Shown piece by piece: positions 8,786 to 19,186 of a stretch of DNA of 64,000 bases. Source of the DNA: JAFMJV01 sp034436555. GTDB taxonomy: Bacteria; Chloroflexota; Limnocylindria; Limnocylindrales; CSP1-4. Location of the stretch: positions 1 to 64,000 of the forward strand of contig DAOTUU010000059.1 in assembly GCA_034436555.1 (NCBI GenBank), in the 5' to 3' direction. Position 1 is the first letter of the stretch. Every line of letters begins with the position of its first letter. A model generated the notes under the pieces. The model did not search any database, had not been told where the DNA came from, and saw only the letters and a program-made list of their open reading frames with translations. A program made the translations under genes and the position numbers.

Positions 8786-8791
8786 TATCCT
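8786..8791 (+). promoter_or_regulatory. Possible -10 box for sucCD
   Basis: TATCCT stands out in the GC-rich spacer between sdhC and sucC and would place a start site about 50 bases before the sucC GTG. On the other strand TAGCAT (8753-8758) could be the -10 of the sdh operon. No clear -35 is seen for either, so both are tentative. Confidence 0.3.
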
Positions 8792-8848
8792 GACCACCCG
8801 GCCCGTCCCCAACCCCACGTCTCGATCATCTTGAGGTCACGCGCGCCC

Positions 8849-10030
8849 GTGAAGTTGCAGGAGTACCACGCCAAGTCATTGCTCGCGCGCGCCGGTCTGC
8901 CGGTGCCCGAGTGGTCCATCGCGACCAGCCCCCAGGAGGCGCGGGCGCATGCGGAGACCTACGCCGCCAGGGGCGTGAACCAGGTCGTCGTGAAGGCCCA
9001 GGTGCTGGTCGGCGGCCGCGGCAAGGCGGGTGGCGTCAAGCTGGCCTCTTCGCCCGCGGAGGCGGAGGCCGTCGCGTCCGCCATCCTGGGCATGGACATC
9101 AAGGGCATCACCGTGCGACGGGTGCTGGTGGCTCCGGCGGCGGAGATCGAGCGGGAGCTGTATCTGGCGGCGGTCCTCGACCGGGGCGCCAGGCGCATCC
9201 TGATGATGGGGTCCGCCGAGGGCGGCGTCGAGATCGAGGCGCTCGCGGAGACGAACCCCGAGGCGATCGTGCGGATCCACGCCCACCCCCATCTCGGCCT
9301 GCTGGACTGGCAGGCACGCCAGCTGGCGTTCGCGCTGGGCCTCGGCGACCACCTGCGCGAGGCGGTCGCGATCGCCAAGGGCCTCCATCGGGTGATGATC
9401 GACAACGACGCGGACCTCGTGGAGGTCAATCCCCTGGCCATCGTGCGGTCGGTCACACCGGACGGCAGCGTGACGCGTTCGGTCCAGTGCCTCGATGCCA
9501 AGGTCACCATCGACGACTCGGCGCTGGGGCGGCATCCCGATGTCGAGGCCATGCGCGACCTGGACGAGGAGGACCCCGTCGACATCGAGGCGCGCCGACT
9601 GGGCCTGTCGTTCATCCGGCTGGACGGGACCATCGGCTGCATGGTCAACGGTGCCGGCCTCGCCATGACCACGATGGACCTGGTGAAGCGCGCGGGCGGA
9701 TCGCCCGCCAACTTCCTGGACATCGGCGGCGGCGCCCGTGCGGACAAGGTGGCCGCGGCGATGCGCCTCATCCTCGCCGACCCGTCGGTGAAGGCCATCC
9801 TGGTCAACATCTTCGGGGGCATCGCGCGGGGTGACGAGGTCGCCCGTGGGCTCGTGGAGGCCCGCTCGATGCAGGAGCGCGACGTGCCCATGGTGGTGCG
9901 CATCGTGGGCACGAACGCCAAGGCTGCCGCGGAGATCCTGGCGGCCGCGGGCGGCGACATCCAGACAGCACGCGACCTGGACGAGGCGGTCCAGAAGGCC
10001 GTCGCCATCGCCGGCGCGGTGGAGGCCTGA
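8849..10030 (+). CDS. sucC: Succinate-CoA ligase (ADP-forming) beta subunit
   Basis: ATP-grasp subunit of succinyl-CoA synthetase, which interconverts succinyl-CoA and succinate with substrate-level phosphorylation. The 393 aa open with KLQEYHAKSLLARAGLPVP. They contain the ATP-grasp segment VVKAQVLVGGRGKAGGVKLA, the Mg-binding DADLVEVNPLAIV near residue 195 and GSPANFLDIGGGA near 290. The usual first residues of the family fix the start at GTG 8849; the TTG at 8831 only adds six residues. sucD follows after 4 bases with its ribosome site inside the sucC end. It is divergent from sdh, so the two TCA steps flank one control region. Confidence 0.96.
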   Translation: MKLQEYHAKSLLARAGLPVPEWSIATSPQEARAHAETYAARGVNQVVVKAQVLVGGRGKAGGVKLASSPAEAEAVASAILGMDIKGITVRRVLVAPAAEIERELYLAAVLDRGARRILMMGSAEGGVEIEALAETNPEAIVRIHAHPHLGLLDWQARQLAFALGLGDHLREAVAIAKGLHRVMIDNDADLVEVNPLAIVRSVTPDGSVTRSVQCLDAKVTIDDSALGRHPDVEAMRDLDEEDPVDIEARRLGLSFIRLDGTIGCMVNGAGLAMTTMDLVKRAGGSPANFLDIGGGARADKVAAAMRLILADPSVKAILVNIFGGIARGDEVARGLVEARSMQERDVPMVVRIVGTNAKAAAEILAAAGGDIQTARDLDEAVQKAVAIAGAVEA

Positions 10031-10034
10031 TCCC

Positions 10035-10922
<888 letters not shown>

Positions 10923-10958
10923 CCCGAGCGAGGGAACCCGCAGGGCGCGCACGACCCG

Positions 10959-10992
10959 GACGCCGCGATCGGCCACGAGCCATCGCGGCGTC
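10959..10992. terminator. Bidirectional hairpin terminator after sucD
   Basis: Perfect 11-bp stem GACGCCGCGAT / ATCGCGGCGTC with a 12-nt loop between two convergent genes (sucD and the DUF2071 gene). The stem is strong, without a T-tract. Confidence 0.65.
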
Positions 10993-11020
10993 GTCTCGTC
11001 TGCGGCGGTTCCTGCGGCGG

Positions 11021-11749
11021 TCAGGGGCGCGCACGTCTCCAGGCGACCACGTCGATGCTGCGGCTGAATGCCAGATGGTCCGGCGGCCGGTCGATCGGCA
11101 GGTCCGCGGCCGCGGTCATCGACTGGACCGCCAGCTCCAGCCGGGCATCCTGGAGGGGCCAGGGCCCATGGCGGATGGCCAGCCATTCGGGGCGTCCGGG
11201 CCGACGCATGGACCACAGTCCATCGCGCTCGGTCAGGAACCGCTCCAGCTCGCTGGCCGGGCGGACCGGGCCGACAGGGCGATAGCGACCCTGGAACTCC
11301 GCGGTGCCGATCCTTCGGGCCGAGCGGCAGTCGATCCATCCCTCGCCGTCCACGCCCATCGTCATCGTGGCGTGGTGGTACGGCAGCCCGGCGGCGTCGC
11401 GGCCGATCCGACACCCCAGGCGCCCCGCCGCATCCAGGCTGAGGAACCACACGCCCGGCCGCCCCTGGTACGTGGCATAGGTCCGCACGTTGAGCTCCGG
11501 GAACCGGCTGATGGGCGGCACGGGCGGCAGCAGCCGGGGCCGCACCCGCGACATCAGGAACGGCACCACGCCCAGCCAGCCTGACCCGTCGTGCAGCTCC
11601 GGGACCAGCGGCGCCGGCACGATCCCCCGCGCCTCCTCCGGGGAGATCCGCCAGTGCGCGAACAGCAGGTCGCTCCAGCGCATCGCCAGGATCCACGGCC
11701 CCGATCCGGGCAGGTGGCCATCGAGGCCCGACGCGCCACTCGGCGTCAC
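11021..11749 (-). CDS. DUF2071 (YqjF-like) family protein
   Basis: 242-aa soluble protein matching the DUF2071/YqjF family by its conserved segments: MRWSDLLFAHWRISPEEARG, GWLGVVPFLMSRVRPRLLP, FPELNVRTYATYQGRPGVWF and FLSLDAAGRLGCRIGRD. The function of the family is unknown; it has an acetoacetate-decarboxylase-like fold as I recall. A GTG start at 11749 overlaps the stop of the upstream membrane gene by 4 nt (GTGA), so the two are coupled. It is last in the minus-strand unit that begins with the carboxylase genes, though a role in propionate metabolism is not implied. Confidence 0.82.
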   Translation of the reverse strand: MTPSGASGLDGHLPGSGPWILAMRWSDLLFAHWRISPEEARGIVPAPLVPELHDGSGWLGVVPFLMSRVRPRLLPPVPPISRFPELNVRTYATYQGRPGVWFLSLDAAGRLGCRIGRDAAGLPYHHATMTMGVDGEGWIDCRSARRIGTAEFQGRYRPVGPVRPASELERFLTERDGLWSMRRPGRPEWLAIRHGPWPLQDARLELAVQSMTAAADLPIDRPPDHLAFSRSIDVVAWRRARP

Positions 11750-12168
11750 ACCATCACCGCCCACGCGTGCGCGCCCGCCGCCCCCAGGAAGACGCCGGCG
11801 AGCAGCCAGTCCCCGGTCCGGTGACCGAAGGCGAGCTGGGAGCCGGCGCGGACCAGCCACCATCCGACCGCCCAGAGCGCCAGCAGCCGGCCGGGGTCGC
11901 TGCCCAGCCATCGGCCCGCCAGCAGGTCCGCGACACCCAGGGTCAGGAGCACCCACGAGGCGGCGTTGTTGGACACCCAGATGACGCCGAGGACGTCCTG
12001 GCGGCGCGTCCGATACCGGCTGCCCACGATGGGCAGCGGGCGCAGCGGAGGCACCGGGTCCGGGATCGCGCGCTCGACGTCGATGAGGCGCGGGATGACC
12101 AGGTGGATCAGCCCCAGGCCGACCGTCCCCAGGCCGACCGCGGCCAACACGACACTGACAGCCTCCAC
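11746..12168 (-). CDS. Small integral membrane protein of unknown function
   Basis: 140 aa with about four hydrophobic helices (residues 6-26, 60-85, 90-112 and 117-138). The loop between helices 1 and 2 is hydrophilic (RLIDVERAIPDPVPPLRPLP). I do not recognise a family. It lies between the epimerase gene (52-base gap) and the DUF2071 gene (4-nt overlap), so it is probably the penultimate gene of the operon. A transporter or enzyme function cannot be inferred. Confidence 0.7.
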   Translation of the reverse strand: MEAVSVVLAAVGLGTVGLGLIHLVIPRLIDVERAIPDPVPPLRPLPIVGSRYRTRRQDVLGVIWVSNNAASWVLLTLGVADLLAGRWLGSDPGRLLALWAVGWWLVRAGSQLAFGHRTGDWLLAGVFLGAAGAHAWAVMV

Positions 12169-12219
12169 GGGCGTCCTCCGCTGGATGCCACGGCACCGTG
12201 GCGCGATGTCCTCGTGCCG

Positions 12220-12708
12220 TCAGCGCCGATCCGGCGGCACAGGGTAACCGAGCGCGGTCCACGCCGGACCACCCGGGGCCTCGATGAGCTCCACCATCAC
12301 GCCGCGACCGGCGCGCGGATGGAGGAACGCCACGGGGCCCTCGGCACCCCGGCGGGGAGCCCCATCGATGAGCTCCACGCCGCGCGCCGAGAGGTCGTTC
12401 AGGACCGCGGCCAGGTCGGGCACCTCGAGGCACAGATGATGGAACCCCTCCCCCTTGGCGGCCAGGAAGCGGGCGACGCCGGTCGCGTCATCGGTGGGCT
12501 GGACGAGCTCGATGCGCGACTCGCCGACACCCAGGAAGGCGATGACCACGCGATCGGACTCGATGGGCAGGACGGTCTCCACCTCCAGGCCCAGCAGATC
12601 CCGGTAGACCTCCAGCGACGCCTCGATGTCCCGCACGATGACGGCGACGTGATGGATGCGACCGATGCGTCGCAGCTCGGCCGGCAGGCCGGATGGGATG
12701 ACGGGCAT
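12220..12708 (-). CDS. mce: Methylmalonyl-CoA epimerase
   Basis: VOC-superfamily metalloenzyme converting (S)- to (R)-methylmalonyl-CoA. The 162 aa carry the family start RIHHVAVIVRDIEASLEVYRD with the first metal His. IELVQPTDD follows, then GEGFHHLCLEVPDL with the second His, and a C-terminal GVMVELIE with the Glu ligand. ATG 12708 has GGAGG 5 nt upstream. It is downstream of the mutase gene, and the exact 18-bp palindrome (core 12731-12748) lies in the 50-base spacer between them. Context supports MCE over other VOC enzymes. Confidence 0.92.
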   Translation of the reverse strand: MPVIPSGLPAELRRIGRIHHVAVIVRDIEASLEVYRDLLGLEVETVLPIESDRVVIAFLGVGESRIELVQPTDDATGVARFLAAKGEGFHHLCLEVPDLAAVLNDLSARGVELIDGAPRRGAEGPVAFLHPRAGRGVMVELIEAPGGPAWTALGYPVPPDRR

Positions 12709-12727
12709 GACGCCTCCGGTGTCGGGT

Positions 12728-12751
12728 GCCTGTCTTTGCGCAAAGACAGGC
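12728..12751. repeat. Palindrome copy 1 (candidate ParB-binding site)
   Basis: Core TGTCTTTGCGCAAAGACA (12731-12748) is a perfect 18-bp palindrome, extended here by GCC/GGC to 24 bp. The same 18 bases recur exactly at 16603 and 19741. This copy lies in the spacer between mcm and mce. It could act as a transcript hairpin, but the copy inside parB argues for a DNA site. Confidence 0.75.
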
Positions 12752-12758
12752 GGCGGAC

Positions 12759-14423
<1,665 letters not shown>

Positions 14424-14466
14424 GGTCGGCACCTCATGGCACAGACCATACCCGACGCCGGAAGGG

Positions 14467-14946
14467 CTATCCCACCGTGACCAGCTCGTCACCCAGCTCC
14501 ACGGTCGAGCCCAGCGCGGCACTCACTCCGATGACCGTGCCCGCACGCGGCGACCGGACCTCGTTCTCCATCTTCATCGCCTCGATCGCCAGAAGCCGCT
14601 GGCCCTTCTCCACGGCATCTCCCTCGCTCACCCACAGCCGCACGACACGGCCCGGGATCTGGGCGCTCACGACGGCGCGACCGGTGGAACCGCCCACGGC
14701 CGCGGACTGCGACGCGCGCTCGCGGAGGATGGCGCGCCGGGCGGACTCCACGCCCACGCTGAACACCCATCCGTCGACGGTGACCTCCCAGCGCCGGCGC
14801 CCGTCGGCGCGGTCGGCCGCCGTCGGTGGCATGGCGCGCACCTCGGGTCGCCGCCCTCCGTCCGGTGCCGCCGCGGCGGACGCGACATCCACCACGATCT
14901 CGTCCGCGCCGGCCACGGTGAGGCGCAGGGCGTCATTCGGTGTCAT
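14467..14946 (-). CDS. Biotin carboxyl carrier protein/domain of acyl-CoA carboxylase
   Basis: Swinging-arm subunit that carries carboxybiotin between AccC and the carboxyltransferase. The 159 aa end in a biotinyl domain with EAMKMENEVRSPRAG, whose Lys is the biotin site. RVVRLWVSEGDAVEKGQRLL precedes it and ELGDELVTVG closes the fold. The N-terminal ~80 residues are Ala/Asp/Arg-rich and resemble no domain I know. The start ATG overlaps the accC stop (ATGA). In many relatives this domain is fused to the biotin carboxylase; here it is separate. Confidence 0.9.
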   Translation of the reverse strand: MTPNDALRLTVAGADEIVVDVASAAAAPDGGRRPEVRAMPPTAADRADGRRRWEVTVDGWVFSVGVESARRAILRERASQSAAVGGSTGRAVVSAQIPGRVVRLWVSEGDAVEKGQRLLAIEAMKMENEVRSPRAGTVIGVSAALGSTVELGDELVTVG

Positions 14947-16541
14947 GGCCAGCGCTCCGTCGCCTCTCGGCGCCCCGCGTGCGCCCAATCCGGGTTGGCG
15001 GGCCGCGGCCAGCCGTCGAGACCGGCTCCCAGACGGGGGCCGACATGACCCTCGCGGGCGTCCATCGCGACCCGCGCGACGGTGCCCGCGGCCATCTCGG
15101 CCGCGACCAGGTCGATCGCTCGGCGCGCCGCGGCCTCGCGCAGCGGGCCGGGGTCCCAGGTCCGGTCGATGAAGTCGGTGCGCAGGCCGTCGCCGCTCGC
15201 GAAGTCGGGATGGGCGAGCAGCCAGCGGTGGAATGGGATGGTGGTCTGGACGCCGCCCGTCTCGAACTCGTCGAGCGCGCGGCTGGCGCGTGCCATGGCG
15301 GTCGTCCGATCCGCCGCGACGACGAGCAGCTTGGCCAGCAGCGGGTCGTAGTCGCCGCTCACCGTCGCGCCCTCCTCGAAGCCGGAGTCCATGCGCACCC
15401 CGGGACCGGCAGGCTCGCGCCAGCGCGTGATCCGCCCGGGCGTGGGGGCGAACCCCCGGGACGGGTCTTCCGCGCTGATGCGCAGCTCCACCGCATGACG
15501 CACCGGATCCGCCGCCGTCGCGGCGGCGGCCAGCGCGGCATCGGACAGCGGATGTCCGGCCGCGACCCAGAGCTGCTCATGGACCAGGTCAAGGTCGGCC
15601 ACCAGCTCCGTGACGCCGTGCTCGACCTGGAGCCTCGCGTTCACCTCCAGGAAGTAGAACGCGCCGGTGCGGCTGAACAGGAACTCCGCCGTGGCGGCGT
15701 TCCGGAGCCCCACCGACCGAGCGACCTGCACCGCGAGCCGATGCACCTCGATCCGCTGCTCGCGCGAGAGACCCGGCGCCGGGGCCTCCTCCACCAGCTT
15801 CTGGTGCCGTCGCTGGGTGGAGCAGTCGCGCTCGCCCAGCGCCACGATGTGGCCCTGGGTGTCGCCCAGCAGCTGGACCTCGATGTGGCGGCCGCCCTCG
15901 ACGTAACGCTCGAGGTACACCGCCCCATCCCCGAACGCCTGGCGCGCCTCGCGAGCCGCGGCGACGACGGCCGCGGCCAGGTCCGCCGGGTCGTCGACCC
16001 GACGCATCCCCCTGCCACCACCACCCGCGGCCGCCTTGACCAGCAGCGGATAGCCGATGTGCTCCGCGGTGGCGGAGATCGTCTCGATGGACGCGGGGTC
16101 GTCCGCGGGCAGCGGCTCGAACGTGCCCGGCACGATGGGCACCTGCTGCCGCGTCGCGGACCGACGGGCCGCGAGCTTGTCTCCCAGTGACGCGAGGGTC
16201 GCAGGGCTCGGCCCGATGAACGCGATGCCGGCGCCCTCCACAGCCTCCGCGAACGAGGCCTGCTCCGACAGGAACCCGTAGCCCGGGTGGACGGCCTGGG
16301 CGCCGGTGGCCAGCGCCGCCTCCAGGATCCGGTCGGCGCGCAGGTAGCTCTCGGACGCGGGCGGCGCACCGATGCGCACGGCGCGATCGGCGTAGCGCAC
16401 ATGGCGCGCGCGGCGGTCGGCATCACTGTAGACCGCGACCGTCTCGATGCCCAGCTCGCGACACGCGCGCATGATGCGGATCGCGATCTCGCCGCGATTG
16501 GCGACGAGCACGCGGTCGAAGGGACGTCCGGACCGGGTCAT
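14943..16541 (-). CDS. accC: Biotin carboxylase subunit of acyl-CoA (propionyl-CoA) carboxylase
   Basis: ATP-grasp enzyme that carboxylates biotin with bicarbonate. The 532 aa show the N-terminal fold VLVANRGEIAIRIMRACREL, HPGYGFLSEQ near residue 84, and the glycine-rich ATP loop LLVKAAAGGGGRGMR near 168. The catalytic segment FYFLEVNARLQVEHGVTE lies near 292. A C-terminal extension of ~80 residues beyond the carboxylase core has no biotin site and is followed at once by the BCCP gene. With PccB it most likely makes methylmalonyl-CoA, given the downstream mutase and epimerase, though acetyl-CoA carboxylation is also possible. A copy of the palindrome lies in its upstream spacer. Confidence 0.94.
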   Translation of the reverse strand: MTRSGRPFDRVLVANRGEIAIRIMRACRELGIETVAVYSDADRRARHVRYADRAVRIGAPPASESYLRADRILEAALATGAQAVHPGYGFLSEQASFAEAVEGAGIAFIGPSPATLASLGDKLAARRSATRQQVPIVPGTFEPLPADDPASIETISATAEHIGYPLLVKAAAGGGGRGMRRVDDPADLAAAVVAAAREARQAFGDGAVYLERYVEGGRHIEVQLLGDTQGHIVALGERDCSTQRRHQKLVEEAPAPGLSREQRIEVHRLAVQVARSVGLRNAATAEFLFSRTGAFYFLEVNARLQVEHGVTELVADLDLVHEQLWVAAGHPLSDAALAAAATAADPVRHAVELRISAEDPSRGFAPTPGRITRWREPAGPGVRMDSGFEEGATVSGDYDPLLAKLLVVAADRTTAMARASRALDEFETGGVQTTIPFHRWLLAHPDFASGDGLRTDFIDRTWDPGPLREAAARRAIDLVAAEMAAGTVARVAMDAREGHVGPRLGAGLDGWPRPANPDWAHAGRREATERWP

Positions 16542-16602
16542 CGGGAGCCGGACTGGCGCGGCATCGCCGGGTGGGACGGCGCCGGCCGGACCACGGCCGG
16601 AC

Positions 16603-16620
16603 TGTCTTTGCGCAAAGACA
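16603..16620. repeat. Palindrome copy 2 (candidate ParB-binding site)
   Basis: Exact TGTCTTTGCGCAAAGACA, 18 bp, in the 91-base spacer between pccB and accC, about 1.8 kb left of parA. Flanking bases do not extend the dyad, so the conserved unit is the 18-mer itself. The flanks differ from the other two copies. Confidence 0.75.
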
Positions 16621-16632
16621 CAGGACCTCCGT

Positions 16633-18186
16633 TCACAGCGGGATGTTGCCGTGCTTGCGCGACGGATTGCGGTCGCGCTTTCCCTCGAGCATGCGGAACG
16701 CCGCGATGACCCGAGGACGTGTCTCCGAGGGCACGATCACGTCGTCCACGTACCCGCGACCTGCCGCGACATACGGGTTGGCGAAGGTGTCCTCGTACTC
16801 CGTGGTCAGCCGTCGCAGCTCTGCCGCACGATCTGTGGCCCTGTCCAGCTGGTCACGGAAGATGATGTTGACCGCGCCCTCCACGCCCATCACCGCGATG
16901 CGAGCCGTGGGCCAGGCGAGGTTGACGTCGCCCCGCACGTGCTTGGAGCTCATCACGTCGTAGGCACCCCCGTAGGCCTTGCGCGTGATGACGGTCACCT
17001 TCGGGACCGTGGCCTCGCAGTAGGCGTAGAGCAGCTTCGCGCCGTGGCGGATGATGCCCCGGTGCTCCTGGGCGACACCCGGCAGGAAGCCGGGCACATC
17101 CTCGATGGTCAACAGCGGCACGTTGAACGCGTCGCAGGTCCGCACGAAGCGCGCCGCCTTGTCGGAGGCGTCGATGTCCAGGGCCCCGGCGAGGACGGAC
17201 GGCTGCTGGGCCACCACACCCACGCTCCGACCATCCAGGCGCGCGAAGCCGATGATGATGTTCGCCGCCCAGGCGGGCTGAAGCTCCAGGAACTCGCCGT
17301 CGTCGACGATGCGGTCGATGACCTCGTGCATGTCGTACGGCTGGGTGGGCTCGTCGGGGATGACCGAATCGAGCGCCGGGTCCCGACGGTCCACCGGGTC
17401 GGCGCTCGCGACGCGCGGCGGGTCGGACAGGTTGTTCTGCGGCAGGTGGCCCAGGATGCGGCGCGCCCAGGCGAGCGCGGCGCCCTCGTCCGGAGCTGCG
17501 AGATGCGCCACGCCGCTCACCTGCGTGTGGATCGACGCACCACCCAGCTGTTCCCGGTCGACCGCCTCGTGGGTGACCGCGCGCACGACGTCGGGACCCG
17601 TGACGAACATGTAGCTCGTGCCCTCGACCATGATGGTCACGTCGGTGATGGCCGGCGAGTAGACCGCGCCGCCCGCGCAGGGCCCCATGATCAGCGAGAT
17701 CTGAGGCACCACGCCCGAGGCGAGCGTGTTGCGCAGGAAGATGTCGGCGTAGCCGCCCAGCGACACGACTCCCTCCTGGATGCGAGCACCGCCCGAATCG
17801 TTCAGCCCGATGACGGGCGCGCCGACCGACAGCGCCAGGTCCATCACCTTGCAGATCTTCTCCGCGTGCGCCTCCGAGAGCGATCCGCCGAACACCGTGA
17901 AGTCCTGGCTGAACACGAACACGAGGCGGCCGTCGATGGTGCCGTGCCCGGTGACCACGCCATCACCCAAGATCCGCTGCTGGTCCAGCCCGAAGTCGGT
18001 CGCCCGATGCGTGACGAAGGCGTCGAACTCCACGAACGAATCCGGATCCAGCAGCAGGTCCAGCCGTTCGCGCGCGGTGAGCTTGCCCTTCGCGTGCTGC
18101 TGTTCGATGCGCCGCTCGCCGCCGCCCAGCTGGGCCTTGGCGCGGAGTTCCAGAAGGTGGTCGATCTGCTCGCGATTGGTCGGCAC
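16633..18186 (-). CDS. pccB: Acyl-CoA (propionyl-CoA) carboxylase carboxyltransferase beta subunit
   Basis: Crotonase-fold carboxyltransferase that moves CO2 from biotin to propionyl-CoA. The 517 aa carry GKLTARERLDLLLDPDSF, the oxyanion/acyl-CoA loop NDSGGARIQEGVVSLGGYAD, the downstream MGPCAGGAVYSPAITD and, C-terminal, VITRKAYGGAYDVMSSKH. I place the start at GTG 18186 because GAGAGG is 9 nt upstream; ATGs at 18213 and 18246 lack a site. It is the first gene of the propionate operon and is divergent from parA across a 229-base spacer. Confidence 0.94.
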   Translation of the reverse strand: MPTNREQIDHLLELRAKAQLGGGERRIEQQHAKGKLTARERLDLLLDPDSFVEFDAFVTHRATDFGLDQQRILGDGVVTGHGTIDGRLVFVFSQDFTVFGGSLSEAHAEKICKVMDLALSVGAPVIGLNDSGGARIQEGVVSLGGYADIFLRNTLASGVVPQISLIMGPCAGGAVYSPAITDVTIMVEGTSYMFVTGPDVVRAVTHEAVDREQLGGASIHTQVSGVAHLAAPDEGAALAWARRILGHLPQNNLSDPPRVASADPVDRRDPALDSVIPDEPTQPYDMHEVIDRIVDDGEFLELQPAWAANIIIGFARLDGRSVGVVAQQPSVLAGALDIDASDKAARFVRTCDAFNVPLLTIEDVPGFLPGVAQEHRGIIRHGAKLLYAYCEATVPKVTVITRKAYGGAYDVMSSKHVRGDVNLAWPTARIAVMGVEGAVNIIFRDQLDRATDRAAELRRLTTEYEDTFANPYVAAGRGYVDDVIVPSETRPRVIAAFRMLEGKRDRNPSRKHGNIPL

Positions 18187-18273
18187 AGGCGGTGTCCTCT
18201 CACGCGGACTCATGGGGAGGGGGGCCGCCGAATCGTACCGTGGCACCGGCGGCGCTGTGGCCTCGCGGGTGGG

Positions 18274-18316
18274 CTATCCACAGATCTGGTGGATTTGTCC
18301 ACGGAAGTGTGGAAAA
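18274..18316. promoter_or_regulatory. Cluster of DnaA-box-like 9-mers between pccB and parA
   Basis: Three near-matches to TTATNCACA fall within 43 bp: CTATCCACA (18274-18282, one mismatch), TTGTCCACG (18295-18303, two) and, reversed, TTTTCCACA (18308-18316, one). The segment is also the most A/T-rich part of the spacer. A likely -10 (TAGGAT, 18346-18351) for parAB lies just downstream. This could be an origin-associated DnaA cluster or a DnaA-responsive promoter. dnaA and dnaN are not in the window, so an origin is not shown. Confidence 0.4.
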
Positions 18317-18415
18317 CTCTGCGCGGCCCGAGCAGTCGTCCGGGGTAGGATTGGGCGCACTCGATGGCGCCGGGGACCCGGCGTGGCCCACAACCAGCAC
18401 CTCGAAGGAGTCGAC

Positions 18416-19186
18416 TTGGCACGCATCATCGCGATCGCGAACCAGAAGGGCGGAGTCGGCAAGACGACCACGGCCATCAATCTGGCGGGGTCGCTGGCCG
18501 AGCAGGGCTACACCGTGCTGTGCGTCGACATGGATCCGCAGGCCAACCTGACGGTCGGCCTGGGCCTCAACCCGCGCACCATCCAGCGGTCCATGGCGGA
18601 TGTCCTGGTCAATCCGGAGGTCCACGCCCAGGATGTCATCCTGCCGACGCAGACGTCCGGCATCGACGTGGCGCCGTCGGACATCGACCTCTCCGCGACC
18701 GAGAACCAGCTGTTCAGCGCGATCGGTCGCGAGCAGGTGCTGCGCGAGGCGCTCAGCGAGTGGGCGTTCGGCCACTACGACTTCATCATCATCGACTGTC
18801 CGCCGACCCTCGGGCTGCTGACCATCAACGCCCTCGTCGCGGCGGACTCGGTGATCATCCCGGTGCAGACCCAGTACTACGCGCTCAAGGGGTTCACCGC
18901 CCTCAACACGGTCATCACCCAGATCCGCGCCAAGGGCCTCAACCCCAACCTGCGCATCCTGGGCCTGCTGCCCACGTTCTACGACGCCCGGACGCTGCTG
19001 GGGCGGGACATGCTGGAGGAGCTGCGCGAGCTGGGCGACCACCACGTCTTCGAGACGATGGTCAAGCAGACCGTGCGCCTGGGCGAGGCGCCGCTCGTGG
19101 GCCGGCCCGTGACCTCGTACGCCACGAACTCTGAGGCCGCGCGCGCGTATCGCGGCCTCGCCCGGGAGGTGATCGAACTTGGCTAG
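18416..19186 (+). CDS. parA: Chromosome partitioning ATPase ParA (Soj)
   Basis: Walker-type ATPase that binds the nucleoid as an ATP dimer and positions ParB-parS complexes. The 256 aa start ARIIAIANQKGGVGKTTTAI, a deviant Walker A with the signature Lys. DMDPQANLTVGLG (Walker A') and IIIDCPPTLGLLT (Walker B) follow. There is no N-terminal DNA-binding extension, so it is the short chromosomal type. The TTG start has AAGGAG 5 nt upstream. It overlaps parB by 8 nt. A TAGGAT box lies about 65 bases before the start. Confidence 0.96.
   Translation: MARIIAIANQKGGVGKTTTAINLAGSLAEQGYTVLCVDMDPQANLTVGLGLNPRTIQRSMADVLVNPEVHAQDVILPTQTSGIDVAPSDIDLSATENQLFSAIGREQVLREALSEWAFGHYDFIIIDCPPTLGLLTINALVAADSVIIPVQTQYYALKGFTALNTVITQIRAKGLNPNLRILGLLPTFYDARTLLGRDMLEELRELGDHHVFETMVKQTVRLGEAPLVGRPVTSYATNSEAARAYRGLAREVIELG

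Noticed and set aside
6073..8793. 906-aa plus-strand ORF over sdhA, sdhD and sdhC
   Set aside because: High-GC antisense frame of the sdh operon. It has low-complexity composition (Gln, His, Arg, Val) and no recognisable domain.
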